A DNA stretch of 64,000 nucleotides from Phaeobacter bryozoorum (GCF_041893525.1 NZ_CP169068.1); one strand, 5' to 3'; counted from the stretch's first letter, positions 26,125-35,515 are shown. The notes: a model not told the origin generated them from the letters alone. A program made the numbers and translations.

Positions 26125-27540
26125 TCAGACGCTGATCTGCTCCGGTGGGTTGTCGAGCAGTGCGCGCAGCCGCAGCATTGCCTCCTCAAACCGTTTGGGC
26201 GTGACGTGGCCGTTCACCGCGATCCGCACCGCATTGGGCGCGCGGCCGTCGCGCAGGGCGAATTCATCGGCCGAGCGGATCTGAACCCCCTGCGCCTCTG
26301 CCGCGCGGGTGAACGCGGCCGAACGCCAGCCCGATGGCAGCCTTAACCACAGGAAGGACACGCTGTCCGACCAGACAAGTTCAAAACTGCCCAGAGCGTT
26401 GACGGCAATGCGGACGTATTTGGCCATCTCCTTGCGGACATCGCGCACCAGCTGCGGCGTGCGGGGGTCGGACAGCAGGATACGGGTCAGCTCCGCCAGT
26501 GGCTGTGCAATTCCGAAATAACTGTATTCCGCCGTACGCCGCAGATCGGCGCCACGCCCCTTGGGGGCGAGTGCAAACCCCACGCGCAGCGCCGGTGTTA
26601 TCGTTTTGGAAAATGAGGTGACATGCCAACCCAGCTCAGGAGCAAGCACGCGGTAGCTTGGCGCACGCGCCTCCCCCATCCGGTAGCAGTCATCTTCTAT
26701 GATCTGAACCTCGTGGCGCCGGGCGATCTCGACAATCTCCTTGCGACGCTCCAGCGGCGTATAAAGCCCGGTCGGATTATGCACCTCCGGACTGGTGCAT
26801 AGAACGGTGGCGCCCGTCTTGCGAATGGCGAGTTCCAGTAAATCCGGCAGGATGCCCTTGTCATCCATCGCCACCCCCACAACCCGGGCGCGCGCCAGCT
26901 CTGCGGCGCGCCGAAACCCAGCATATGAGAGATCTTCGACCAGAATCGTCGGCTGCGGCCCCTCAAGCACGGTTTGCAGCACCGTCAGGATGCCGTTCTG
27001 CCCGCCGTGGGTCAGCACGACGTCATTCTGATGCACATTGCCCAGCAGCTCATCCGAGAGCCAATCGGCAACCACCTCGCGTACCGGTTCATAGGCATCG
27101 CGTGTGGGGTAGTTCAGGAATTGCAGCGGATCGCCCTGGGACACTTTCGCCATCGCCTCGCGCAATGCCGCAACCTGACCAACATCCGCGAGGCGGGGAC
27201 TGAACAGGCTGACGTGGCCGGGATTACTGGCCTCCAGCAGATGCAGCTGGCGCGACCAGACATCATCCAGCACCTTGGTTTCCGGTTCCGCCACAAAAGT
27301 CCCGCGCCCGACCTCCGCCTGCAACAGCCCGTCATCGGTCAGGAGCGAATAGGCCCGCGCCACCGTGCCGGGGGTGATCTTCAGCTGATAGGCCAGCTCC
27401 CGCACCGGCGGCAGCTTTGTACCGATACAAAGTGTGCCATCTTCAACCGCCGCCCGGATGGTATCAGCCACCCGTTGATATTTCGGCCCGGATCGCCCGG
27501 AAAGATCAGCCGGCAGCTCGTTTGGCCAAATTGTACCCAT
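26125..27540 (-). CDS. MocR-type regulator (GntR HTH fused to aminotransferase-like domain)
   Basis: 471 residues. The N-terminal GntR winged helix spans about residues 17-85 (KYQRVADTIRAAVEDGTL, LPPVRELAYQLKITPGTVARAYSLL). The rest is a fold-type I PLP domain with VHNPTGLYTPLERR, the DDCYRMGEAR segment and the PLP lysine in SFSKTITPALRVGFA. Members usually bind PLP and act as regulators rather than enzymes. ATG at 27540 begins MGTIWPNELPADL and follows AAGAAAGG; the start codon and binding site lie inside an inverted repeat, which suggests autoregulation. It is divergent from the DUF1127 gene. Confidence 0.9.
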   Translation of the reverse strand: MGTIWPNELPADLSGRSGPKYQRVADTIRAAVEDGTLCIGTKLPPVRELAYQLKITPGTVARAYSLLTDDGLLQAEVGRGTFVAEPETKVLDDVWSRQLHLLEASNPGHVSLFSPRLADVGQVAALREAMAKVSQGDPLQFLNYPTRDAYEPVREVVADWLSDELLGNVHQNDVVLTHGGQNGILTVLQTVLEGPQPTILVEDLSYAGFRRAAELARARVVGVAMDDKGILPDLLELAIRKTGATVLCTSPEVHNPTGLYTPLERRKEIVEIARRHEVQIIEDDCYRMGEARAPSYRVLAPELGWHVTSFSKTITPALRVGFALAPKGRGADLRRTAEYSYFGIAQPLAELTRILLSDPRTPQLVRDVRKEMAKYVRIAVNALGSFELVWSDSVSFLWLRLPSGWRSAAFTRAAEAQGVQIRSADEFALRDGRAPNAVRIAVNGHVTPKRFEEAMLRLRALLDNPPEQISV

Positions 27541-27620
27541 TACAATCCTTTCTTGGACAAGATGTCGCGCAAATTGTACCCATTGATTGTGATATAAACA
27601 CAGGATTGTATCAATACAAT
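27527..27620. promoter_or_regulatory. Operator array between mocR and the DUF1127 gene
   Basis: Inverted repeat A ATTGTA-N5-TACAAT at 27530-27546 covers the mocR start codon. Site B repeats the 15 bases CAAATTGTACCCATT (27570-27584; first copy 27527-27541, 43 bases apart, about four helical turns). Inverted repeat C ATTGTA-N4-TACAAT at 27605-27620 covers the -10 box of the DUF1127 promoter (TTGATT 27583-27588, 17-base spacer, TTGTAT 27606-27611). The pattern is what a divergent, self-regulating MocR protein would bind; that it does so is inference. Confidence 0.72.
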
Positions 27621-27631
27621 AGGAAACTGCC

Positions 27632-27865
27632 ATGACACAGAACGCAACACCCTCTTCGCCCGACATGATCTATCTTTCCAGCCGCCCCACCCTGCCGGTG
27701 CTGGCTGAGATCGCGGTCTCCTTTGCGGTTCTGGTCACCAAATGGACCGTGCGTCAGCGCACGCGACAGGCATTGCGTCAACTGCCGCCGGAACTGCTCA
27801 AAGATGTTGGGCTGACCCGCGAGGACGCCGAGTATCAAGGGACTCTTCCGTTCTGGCGCCCATGA
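27632..27865 (+). CDS. DUF1127 family small protein
   Basis: 77 residues. After a variable N-terminus and a short hydrophobic stretch (LPVLAEIAVSFAVLV) comes the DUF1127 core: RQRTRQALRQLPPELLKDVGLTREDAEYQ. The Arg-rich DUF1127 fold in other alphaproteobacteria binds RNA and affects RNA turnover and phosphate or carbon metabolism; that role is not tested here. AGGAAA sits before the ATG. It has its own promoter and terminator and shares operators with mocR. Confidence 0.85.
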   Translation: MTQNATPSSPDMIYLSSRPTLPVLAEIAVSFAVLVTKWTVRQRTRQALRQLPPELLKDVGLTREDAEYQGTLPFWRP

Positions 27866-27890
27866 TCCCCGGGCAACGGAACCACCTGAT

Positions 27891-27916
27891 GACCGGGGCT
27901 TGCCCCGGTCTTTTTT
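27891..27916 (+). terminator. Rho-independent terminator after the DUF1127 gene
   Basis: GACCGGGGC / GCCCCGGTC stem with a 2-base loop, then TTTTTT. Confidence 0.88.
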
Positions 27917-28006
27917 ATGGCACGATGGTGTTCATTTTACAAAAAACCCCTTGATCGAATCCCGCCCCCACAATAGATGCCCCCTCACTTTCGGTACCGA
28001 TCCCAA

Positions 28007-28026
28007 CCCCGGACTCTTATCCGGGG
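28007..28026 (+). other. Hairpin in the speD leader
   Basis: CCCCGGA / TCCGGGG with loop CTCTTA about 50 bases before speD. There is no T-tract, so it is not a simple terminator; it could be a leader structure affecting speD translation. Confidence 0.35.
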
Positions 28027-28077
28027 GGGCGCTAAGGGCCGGCTGGATTGTCATCTACTGGAACGAAGGGGAGTGTC

Positions 28078-28595
28078 ATGACGGACGCCAACCTCTTCCA
28101 ACTGGGGATCGGTCTGGAGACAGGCGCCCAAGAGGAAGATACCGCCCGCAGTGCAACCACTGCGATCGTAAACTCACTTGTGGATTCGGATCGCGAAGAC
28201 CATTTCATCCGTCGGGATGGAAAGGTATTTGCCGGAACCCATCTCATTATCGAGGTCATGAACGGCAGCGGTCTGGATTGCGAAACCCGCATTCAGAACG
28301 CCTTCCGCAAGTGTGTCGAAGTCTGTGGCGCAACGCTGCTGCACATCCATACGCATAAATTCTCGCCGCAAGGCGTCTCCGGCGTGGCCGTTCTGGCCGA
28401 AAGCCATATCTCCGTCCACACCTGGCCCGAGATCGGCTATGGCGCCTTTGACGTCTTCATGTGCGGCGATGCCGAGCCCTGGAAAGCGGTTGATGTGCTG
28501 AAAGAAGCCTTCGACACACCGACGGTTGCGGTGCGCGAACTGCTGCGCGGCGAGGAGTTCCTGGCAAAGGGCATCCTGACCAAGGAAGTGGCGGC

Positions 28596-28599
<4 letters not shown>
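28078..28599 (+). CDS. speD: S-adenosylmethionine decarboxylase proenzyme
   Basis: Makes the aminopropyl donor for spermidine. 173 residues. Self-cleavage is expected between Glu108 and Ser109 (LAESHISVHTWPE), with Ser109 becoming the pyruvoyl group; the His and Cys nearby (HIHTH, FMCGDA) fit the active site. ATG at 28078 follows AAGGGGAG. The end overlaps speE by 4 bases (ATGA). Confidence 0.94.
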
Positions 28600-29450
<851 letters not shown>

Positions 29451-29462
29451 GGGGCAGGCATC

Positions 29463-29484
29463 AGGGGGCTTCGGCCCCCTTTTT
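29463..29484 (+). terminator. Rho-independent terminator after speE
   Basis: Perfect stem AGGGGGC / GCCCCCT with a TTCG tetraloop, then TTTTC. Confidence 0.9.
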
Positions 29485-29635
29485 CGTTGCTCTCCTGGCA
29501 AAAAATCACGTCGCACGGACACCGGACCTTCGGGCCGTGGCGGCCTGCCCGTCGCCTTGCGCTCCAAATCCCCCTTGGCGTGACTGCCGCTTCTTGCTAG
29601 GCGCGGCGGGAGCGAAACAAAATCTGGCAGGCCCC

Positions 29636-30526
29636 ATGCAGCGCGACCCTATCCTAGTTGTTGACCGCGACACCGGAGACACCTTTGAAGAGGTCGTTCT
29701 GGGTGAAAAATGGATCCGCTGGGCCTATCAGAACGCCAGCGCAAAACCGGTGGAAAAACTGTTGTTCCGCTCCGCCCTGATCAGCCGCCTGATGGGAGCA
29801 TGGTTTGATTCGTCCCTCTCCAGAGGGAAGATCCAGACCGTGGTCGACGATCTTGCCATCGACATGAGCGAGGCAACGGAACCGACGGAAAACTATGCAA
29901 CTTTCAACGCCTTCTTTGCCCGCCACCTGAGGCCGGAGGCACGTCCCTACAGCGACGATCCCAGCGAAATCGTCAGCCCCGCCGATGGTCGGGTGCTGGT
30001 CTTTCCCGAGCTGGCGGAGGATGTCTTTGTCCCCGTAAAGGGGCATCCGATGTCGGTGCGGACCATGCTGCCCGGTATTTCTGACCGCTTTGTTGGTGGC
30101 GCGTTGGCCATCGTGCGGCTCTGTCCTGCGGATTATCACCGCTACCACTTCCCGGCCGCCGGTCGCATCACCGCCGCGCAGGATATTCCGGGCGCGCTGC
30201 ATTCGGTGAACCCCATCGCGCTTGGCGCAGGTCCGGATGTCTTTGGCGAGAACAAACGCAGCTGGACCCTGATCGACACAGACACCATTGGCAGCTACGC
30301 CTTTGTCGAGGTCGGCGCCTTTGGCGTTGGCTCCATCGTCAACACCCGCACCTCGGGCGCGGTGCAGAAGATGGACGAAAAGGGCTATTTCAAATTCGGA
30401 GGCTCCACCGTTGTGGTGGTGTTCGAACCGGGCCGCGTGCAGTTCAGTGACGATCTGGTCACCAATAGCGCCAGGGGCCGCGAAACCCTGGTGAAAGTTG
30501 GCCAGCCGCTGGCCACCGCGCTCTGA
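29636..30526 (+). CDS. psd: Phosphatidylserine decarboxylase proenzyme
   Basis: Makes phosphatidylethanolamine. 296 residues. The self-cleavage site is GGS in FKFGGSTVVVVF, with Ser257 expected to give the pyruvoyl group; most members have LGS there, so the Gly before Gly-Ser is a small variation. The catalytic His segment is ADYHRYHFP, and SPADGRVLV is also conserved. Start ATG at 29636 lies after AGGCCCC, a weak binding site. The long N-terminal region before SPADGR is typical of the psd group rather than the short PSD-B form. Confidence 0.9.
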   Translation: MQRDPILVVDRDTGDTFEEVVLGEKWIRWAYQNASAKPVEKLLFRSALISRLMGAWFDSSLSRGKIQTVVDDLAIDMSEATEPTENYATFNAFFARHLRPEARPYSDDPSEIVSPADGRVLVFPELAEDVFVPVKGHPMSVRTMLPGISDRFVGGALAIVRLCPADYHRYHFPAAGRITAAQDIPGALHSVNPIALGAGPDVFGENKRSWTLIDTDTIGSYAFVEVGAFGVGSIVNTRTSGAVQKMDEKGYFKFGGSTVVVVFEPGRVQFSDDLVTNSARGRETLVKVGQPLATAL

Positions 30527-30529
30527 CGC

Positions 30530-30952
30530 CTATCGCTCTGGCGGGATGGCATAGGTCATGGTGGAGCGGGCCACCGGACGCGGATCCCCTTCGGAGAATA
30601 ACAGCACATCGCCGACCGCCAGCTGGCGTCCCAGTTTCAGCAGCTTGCCTTCGGCAATCAGGGGCGTGCCGCCTGCCGGTTTGCGCATGAAGTCGAACGA
30701 GGCATTGGTGGTCACCGCCAGCGCCTTGCGCCCCAGCCGCGACAGCACCAGCGCATAGATGGTGACATCGGCCAGACCAAACATCGACGGTCCTGAAACG
30801 GTCCCACCGGGGCGCAGGTGACGCTCATCCACCAGAAGCCGCATTGTGATCCCGTCCTCATCCAGCCGGTCAATCACAAAATCATTGGCCACCTCTGCAA
30901 ACACCTCATGCAGATAAGCTCCCAACCCTGCGGCATCAAACGCCAAGCCCAT
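30530..30952 (-). CDS. PaaI-type hotdog thioesterase
   Basis: 140 residues with the hotdog fold of the PaaI family (acyl-CoA thioesterases). Core motif RHLRPGGTVSGPSMFGLADVTIYALV matches the substrate-binding helix, with the acidic Asp of the family. ATG at 30952 is supported by AGGGAGAGAG upstream; a GTG start at 30970 is possible. It converges with psd, with only 3 bases between the stops. Substrate unknown. Confidence 0.82.
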   Translation of the reverse strand: MGLAFDAAGLGAYLHEVFAEVANDFVIDRLDEDGITMRLLVDERHLRPGGTVSGPSMFGLADVTIYALVLSRLGRKALAVTTNASFDFMRKPAGGTPLIAEGKLLKLGRQLAVGDVLLFSEGDPRPVARSTMTYAIPPER

Positions 30953-31080
30953 GCTGTCTCTCTCCCTCACTGTTGCCGGTTCCCTGCGAGCCGATGTCGC
31001 ATGGGGTGGCGGCGCAATACCGGTTCCCCCCTAAGTGCAACATGTTCTAACGTTGGCCTTAATCCGGGGAGGGACACAAG

Positions 31081-31869
31081 ATGACAATTTTGGAACGTCA
31101 CGACAGCAACGGCATCGCCACGCTCCATCTCAACGCGCCCGAGCGGCTGAATGCGCTGTCGGACGGGATGCTGGCCGCACTTCAGGGGCAGATCGACAGC
31201 CTGCGCGACGACGACGAAACCCGCGTCGTCATCCTCGCCGGACGGGGCAAGGCGTTTTGCGCGGGCCATGATCTGCGTGAAATGACAGCCGGGCGGCAGG
31301 CCGAGGATGGCGGACAGGCCTATTTCGCCGATCTCTTTGCCCGCTGCACCGAGGTGATGCTGGGCCTGCAACAGATCCCGCAGCCGGTAATCGCACAAGT
31401 CCACGGTATTGCCACCGCAGCCGGCTGCCAGCTGGTGGCCTCCTGCGATATGGCCGTCGCCGCCGAGGGCACACGCTTTGGCGTCAATGGCGTCAATATC
31501 GGCCTGTTCTGCTCCACTCCCATGGTGGCGCTGACCCGGAATATCTCGCGCAAACATGCCTTTGAAATGCTGACCACCGGCGATTTCATTGACGCCACCC
31601 GCGCCGAGGAACTGGGGCTGATCAACCGCATCGCCGCAGCTGAGGATCTGACCGAGACCACAAATGCCCTCGCCCAAACCGTGGCAAGCAAACTCGGCGC
31701 CGCCGTCAAGATCGGCAAACGCGCGTTTTACGACCAGCTTCAGCTGCCCACGGCCGATGCCTATGCCCACACCGGCGCCGTCATGGTCGAAAACCTGATG
31801 CTGCGGGATACCGTCGAAGGCATTGATGCCTTTCTGGAAAAACGCGACCCGGACTGGAAAAATCGCTGA
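31081..31869 (+). CDS. Enoyl-CoA hydratase/isomerase family protein, probably not a classical hydratase
   Basis: 262 residues with the crotonase fold: VVILAGRGKAFCAGHDLREM and HGIATAAGCQLVASCDMAVAA are clear. The two catalytic glutamates of enoyl-CoA hydratase are not present: the first position is Gln (GCQLVAS) and the second lies in GVNGVNIGLFCSTP without Glu. This pattern matches the ECHDC3-like branch. The reaction is therefore unknown. AGGGACACAAG precedes the ATG. The thioesterase gene is divergent and both act on acyl-CoA type substrates, but no shared pathway is shown. Confidence 0.83.
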   Translation: MTILERHDSNGIATLHLNAPERLNALSDGMLAALQGQIDSLRDDDETRVVILAGRGKAFCAGHDLREMTAGRQAEDGGQAYFADLFARCTEVMLGLQQIPQPVIAQVHGIATAAGCQLVASCDMAVAAEGTRFGVNGVNIGLFCSTPMVALTRNISRKHAFEMLTTGDFIDATRAEELGLINRIAAAEDLTETTNALAQTVASKLGAAVKIGKRAFYDQLQLPTADAYAHTGAVMVENLMLRDTVEGIDAFLEKRDPDWKNR

Positions 31870-32235
31870 TCTGCTCAAAAAATCTAAAAGACATCGAAAA
31901 TTTTAGCCTTTGTTTACGATTGGTGATTTATTGTTTCCATGTCAGGTCTTTCAAACAAGGCAAGATCATGGCAAAGATTGGGCAGGGTTGGTGAGACATG
32001 GTCACGAACCCCAGCACAATTAGGGTCGCTGATGCGGACCGTCCCTCCACCGGGTCTCTCCCCCGGCCAGACAGTTCCCCAGCGACCCCAATACCCCTCC
32101 CGCTCAGACCAGTCGACATTTCCACTGCTTGCGACAGGCTCGCTCGGCCCAAAAAGCACCAGTTTTTCGTGCCGATCTGCACAAGCCGCACCGCGCAATA
32201 TTGCGTGACGGCCCCAGCTGCCCTATGTGGCGGGC
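31870..32235. other. Intergenic region before trmFO
   Basis: 366 bases without a supported gene. The first 80 bases are AT-rich. A hairpin GGGTTgGTGA / TCACgAACCC lies at 31985-32011. The trmFO promoter occupies the end. A small open frame at 31939-32208 has no ribosome-binding site and no family match, so it is not called. Confidence 0.5.
32201..32229 (+). promoter_or_regulatory. Predicted promoter of trmFO, probably leaderless
   Basis: TTGCGT at 32201-32206, 17-base spacer, TATGTG at 32224-32229, then 6 bases to the ATG. The expected start of transcription coincides with the start codon, and no ribosome-binding site is present. Confidence 0.55.
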
Positions 32236-33579
32236 ATGACAAAAACATTGCATATCGTGGGCGGCGGCATGGCCGGCTCAGAGGCCGCATGGCAGGCCGC
32301 ACATATGGGCGTAGAGGTGGTGATCCACGAAATGCGCCCAAAGGTGGAAACCTTTGCCCATCAGACCGGCAATCTGGGCGAGATGGTCTGCTCCAACTCT
32401 TTCCGCTCAGACGATGACGAGCAGAACGCCGTGGGCCTCCTGCATTGGGAGATGCGCGCAGCCAACGGGCTGATCATGTCCACCGCCGAACAACACCGCC
32501 TGCCCGCCGGTGGCGCATTGGCGGTGGACCGCGAGCCTTTTGCCGAAACCGTGACGGCCCGGCTGAAAGCGCTGCCGAATGTCGCCGTTTCTTATGAGGA
32601 AATCACCGAGCTGCCCGCCGATGGCCACTGGATCTTTGCCACCGGCCCGCTGACTTCGCCTGAACTCGGCAAGGCCATTCAACGTGAGACCGGCGCCGAG
32701 GCGCTGGCCTTCTTCGACGCCATCGCCCCGATCATCTACGCCGACAGCATCGACATGTCGCAGGCCTGGATGCAGTCGCGCTACGACAAGGGTGAGACCG
32801 AAGAAGAGCGCACCGCCTACCTCAACTGTCCGATGGACAAGGATCAGTATGAAGCGTTCATCGACGCGCTGCTGGCCGCCGACAAGACCGAATTCCACGA
32901 GGGTGAGACCGCAGGCTATTTCGATGGCTGCCTGCCGATCGAGGTGATGGCCGAACGCGGCCGTGAAACCCTGCGCCATGGCCCGATGAAACCGGTGGGG
33001 CTGACCAACCCGCACCAGCCGGAGGTCAAGGCGCACGCGGTGGTCCAGCTGCGGCGCGACAATGCGCTTGGAACGCTGTTCAACATCGTCGGCTTCCAGA
33101 CCAAGATGAAATACGGCGCCCAGACAGAGGTGCTGCGGATGATTCCGGGGCTGGAAAACGCCAGCTTTGCCCGCCTCGGCGGCATCCATCGCAACACATT
33201 CCTGAACTCCCCCACCCTGCTCGACGCGCAGATGCGGCTGAAATCAAAACCGCATCTGCGGTTTGCCGGCCAGATCACCGGGGTCGAAGGCTATGTGGAA
33301 AGCGCCGCCATGGGCCTGCTGGCCGGCCGTATGGCCGCTGCCGAAATCCTTGGTCAGGGGCTACCAGATGTGCCGCAGGACAGCGCCATGGGCGCCCTGA
33401 TCCATCACATCACCGGCGGCGCCGAGGCCAAGACCTTCCAGCCGATGAATGTGAACTTCGGCCTGTTCCGCCCGATCGATGGTCTCAAAGGCGGCCGCCG
33501 TGGCCGCAAGGACCGCTACAAGGCCTATACCGACCGGGCCAAAGCCGCGTGGCAGGACTGGCTTGGCAACTTTTCCTAG
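32236..33579 (+). CDS. trmFO: Methylenetetrahydrofolate-tRNA-(uracil-5-)-methyltransferase TrmFO
   Basis: Folate/FAD-dependent enzyme that makes 5-methyluridine at position 54 of tRNA. 447 residues. The FAD-binding motif HIVGGGMAGSEAAWQAA is at the N-terminus, followed by GEMVCSNSFRSDD with a conserved Cys, LNCPMDKDQYEAF, and GCLPIEVMAERGRETLRHGPMKPVG read in parts. The C-terminal GQITGVEGYVESAAMGLLAG completes the family pattern. A GTG three codons upstream is possible but the ATG fits the family and the promoter geometry. Confidence 0.95.
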   Translation: MTKTLHIVGGGMAGSEAAWQAAHMGVEVVIHEMRPKVETFAHQTGNLGEMVCSNSFRSDDDEQNAVGLLHWEMRAANGLIMSTAEQHRLPAGGALAVDREPFAETVTARLKALPNVAVSYEEITELPADGHWIFATGPLTSPELGKAIQRETGAEALAFFDAIAPIIYADSIDMSQAWMQSRYDKGETEEERTAYLNCPMDKDQYEAFIDALLAADKTEFHEGETAGYFDGCLPIEVMAERGRETLRHGPMKPVGLTNPHQPEVKAHAVVQLRRDNALGTLFNIVGFQTKMKYGAQTEVLRMIPGLENASFARLGGIHRNTFLNSPTLLDAQMRLKSKPHLRFAGQITGVEGYVESAAMGLLAGRMAAAEILGQGLPDVPQDSAMGALIHHITGGAEAKTFQPMNVNFGLFRPIDGLKGGRRGRKDRYKAYTDRAKAAWQDWLGNFS

Positions 33580-33612
33580 ACGCTTCGGGCGGCGAAGGCA
33601 TAAACTGTCGTC

Positions 33613-34227
33613 ATGAGCAAAAAGTTCCTCGACAAATCCTATGACTTGGAAACACAGGAAGCGACCCTGGCGCATTACGACCAATGGGCCGCTTCCTACG
33701 ATGCCGAAATCGCCGAGAACGGTTACGCGACGCCGGGACGGATTGCCCTGGCGCTGGCGAAATTCCAATCGGACATGAGCGAACCCGTTCTGGATTTTGG
33801 CTGCGGCACCGGCCTGTCAGGTCTGGCACTGCGCCTCCAGGGGTTTGAAACCGTCGACGGGATGGAGCCCTCCGCCCGGATGCTGGAGCAGGCCCGTGCC
33901 AAAGACGCCTACCGCCAACTGACGCAGATCGACGCCGCCGACCGCCAGCCGATCCCCAAGGGCGCCTATCGTCTGATCACCGGCTGCGGCGTTCTGGGCA
34001 CCGGTGCCGCTCCGCCTGCGGTCTTCGACAGCATCCTGCACGCCCTGCCGCGCGGCGGCCTCTTTGCCTTTTCCTACAATGATCACGCACTGGAGGATCC
34101 CGCCTATACCGGCAAGCTCAACGAATGGCTGGATTGTTCGGCGGCACGGCTGCTGTTTCGGGAACACGGTGACCACCTGCCCGGAATCAACCTGAAGTCC
34201 ACCGTTTATGTGATTGAGAAAGCGTGA
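33613..34227 (+). CDS. Class I SAM-dependent methyltransferase
   Basis: 204 residues with a Rossmann methyltransferase core: LDFGCGTGLSGLAL (motif I, residues about 62-75), the acidic end of strand 2 at DGMEPS, and a late LHALPRGGLFAFSYN. The N-terminal YDQWAASYDAEIAE is common in this group. The substrate is unknown. Its stop overlaps the gluQ start (GTGA), so the two are co-translated. Confidence 0.85.
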   Translation: MSKKFLDKSYDLETQEATLAHYDQWAASYDAEIAENGYATPGRIALALAKFQSDMSEPVLDFGCGTGLSGLALRLQGFETVDGMEPSARMLEQARAKDAYRQLTQIDAADRQPIPKGAYRLITGCGVLGTGAAPPAVFDSILHALPRGGLFAFSYNDHALEDPAYTGKLNEWLDCSAARLLFREHGDHLPGINLKSTVYVIEKA

Positions 34228-35099
34228 CATTCGCAACCCGATTTGCGCCATCCCCAACTGGACCGCTGCACCTCGGCCACGCCTATTCGGCGCTTCTGGC
34301 ACATGATATGGCGCGGGCAGCGGAGGGCATTTTCCTGCTGCGCATCGAAGATATCGACCAATCCCGCTCCCGGCCCAGCTGGGAGGCGCAGATCTATGAC
34401 GACCTGCATTGGCTCGGCCTCCGCTGGCCGCAACCGGTGATGCGCCAGTCCGAACGGCTGCCACGCTATCGCGCCGCGCTGGATCAGCTTGCGGCAATGG
34501 GGCTCACCTATCCCTGCCGCTGCAACCGCGCCGATATCGAGGCCGCCGCAGGCGCGCCGCAAGAAGGCGTACCGCAATTCGGCCCCGACGGGCGCATCTA
34601 TCCGGGCAGCTGCCGCAGCCGCGCAATGGCCGACGCCGCACCGCAGGACGTGATACGGCTCAACATGGCAAAAGCGCTGGATGCGGCCAGCCTGCGCAGC
34701 TTCTCGGAAACCGGCCTATCCCATCAGGGCCGGCACCGGCTGAACCCCGATCAGCTGCTTACCGCGGTCGGCGATATTATCCTCGTCCGCCGCGGCATGG
34801 GCAGCGCCTACCACCTCTCCGTAGTGGTCGATGATGCCGATCAGCAGATCAACCATGTCGTGCGTGGAGAGGATCTGTTCGAGGCTACGCAGATCCACGT
34901 GCTGCTCCAGGCACTGCTCGGCCTGCCGACACCCATCTACCACCACCACGGGCTGATCCGCGACGATCAGGGCAAGCGACTTGCCAAGCGCGACGATGCC
35001 CGTGCCCTCGCCAAATACCGCGCCGAAGGCGTCAGCCCGTCGCAGATCCGCGCCATGGTCGGCTGCGCTGCGGTGCCCGAACAGACATCTTCTGGCTAG
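34224..35099 (+). CDS. gluQ: Glutamyl-Q tRNA(Asp) synthetase
   Basis: Paralogue of glutamyl-tRNA synthetase that attaches glutamate to queuosine in tRNA(Asp); it lacks the anticodon-binding domain. 291 residues. HIGH-type motif in RFAPSPTGPLHLGHAYSA, class I lysine loop in KRLAKRDDA, and zinc ligands CRC plus the Cys in YPGSCRS. The start is GTG overlapping the preceding stop. The last codons and the stop lie inside a dispersed repeat (TCTTCTGGCTAG), so the C-terminus TSSG is repeat-derived. Confidence 0.92.
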   Translation: MTFATRFAPSPTGPLHLGHAYSALLAHDMARAAEGIFLLRIEDIDQSRSRPSWEAQIYDDLHWLGLRWPQPVMRQSERLPRYRAALDQLAAMGLTYPCRCNRADIEAAAGAPQEGVPQFGPDGRIYPGSCRSRAMADAAPQDVIRLNMAKALDAASLRSFSETGLSHQGRHRLNPDQLLTAVGDIILVRRGMGSAYHLSVVVDDADQQINHVVRGEDLFEATQIHVLLQALLGLPTPIYHHHGLIRDDQGKRLAKRDDARALAKYRAEGVSPSQIRAMVGCAAVPEQTSSG

Positions 35100-35137
35100 A
35101 AATATCCCCGCCGGAGGCACGGCCCGCACCGGGCCGT
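35088..35137 (-). repeat. Dispersed Rhodobacterales-type intergenic repeat, copy 1
   Basis: On the minus strand it reads GGCGGGGATATTTCTAGCCAGAAGATG next to a CG-rich hairpin (ACGGCCCG / CGGGCCGT, 35119-35137). It shares the GGGATATTT...GCCAGAAGA core with 63347-63370. It supplies the gluQ stop codon. That such elements are common in this order is from memory. Confidence 0.55.
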
Positions 35138-35155
35138 CCCCTCAGCCGGTTGCTG

Positions 35156-35515
35156 TCAGACCATCGGCGCCATCAGCTCGACCTCATCGCCATCGCGAAG
35201 GGCCGTATAAAAACAGCTGCGCCGGTTGGTGTGGCAGGCAGGCCCGGTCTGACGCACCACCGCCAGCAGGCAATCGCGATCGCAATCCACGCGCAGATCG
35301 ACCAGTTCCTGCACATGTCCCGAGCTTTCGCCCTTGACCCAGAATGCCTGCCGCGACCGCGACCAATAGGTGACCCGGCCACTGTCCAGCGTCTGTCTCA
35401 CCGCATCGGCATTCATCCAGGCCATCATCAGGACCTCGCCGCTGCCCTCCTGCTGCGCGATGCAGGGGATCAACCCGGCCTCATTGTACTTTAGGCTAAG
35501 AGGATCAAACGACAT
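35156..35515 (-). CDS. hisI: Phosphoribosyl-AMP cyclohydrolase
   Basis: Histidine pathway enzyme opening the purine ring of PR-AMP. 119 residues, the monofunctional form. Motifs: LKYNEAGLIPCIAQ, VLMMAWMNADA, WSRSRQAFWVKGESSG, and the metal ligands DCDRDCLL and ACHTNRRSCFY. ATG at 35515 follows AAAAGG at 8 bases; the ATG six codons earlier has no binding site. It is divergent from the scaffold-protein gene. Confidence 0.94.
   Translation of the reverse strand: MSFDPLSLKYNEAGLIPCIAQQEGSGEVLMMAWMNADAVRQTLDSGRVTYWSRSRQAFWVKGESSGHVQELVDLRVDCDRDCLLAVVRQTGPACHTNRRSCFYTALRDGDEVELMAPMV

Noticed and set aside
31939..32208. 89-codon plus-strand open frame before trmFO
   Set aside because: No ribosome-binding site, low-complexity Pro/Ser-rich product, and it overlaps the trmFO promoter.
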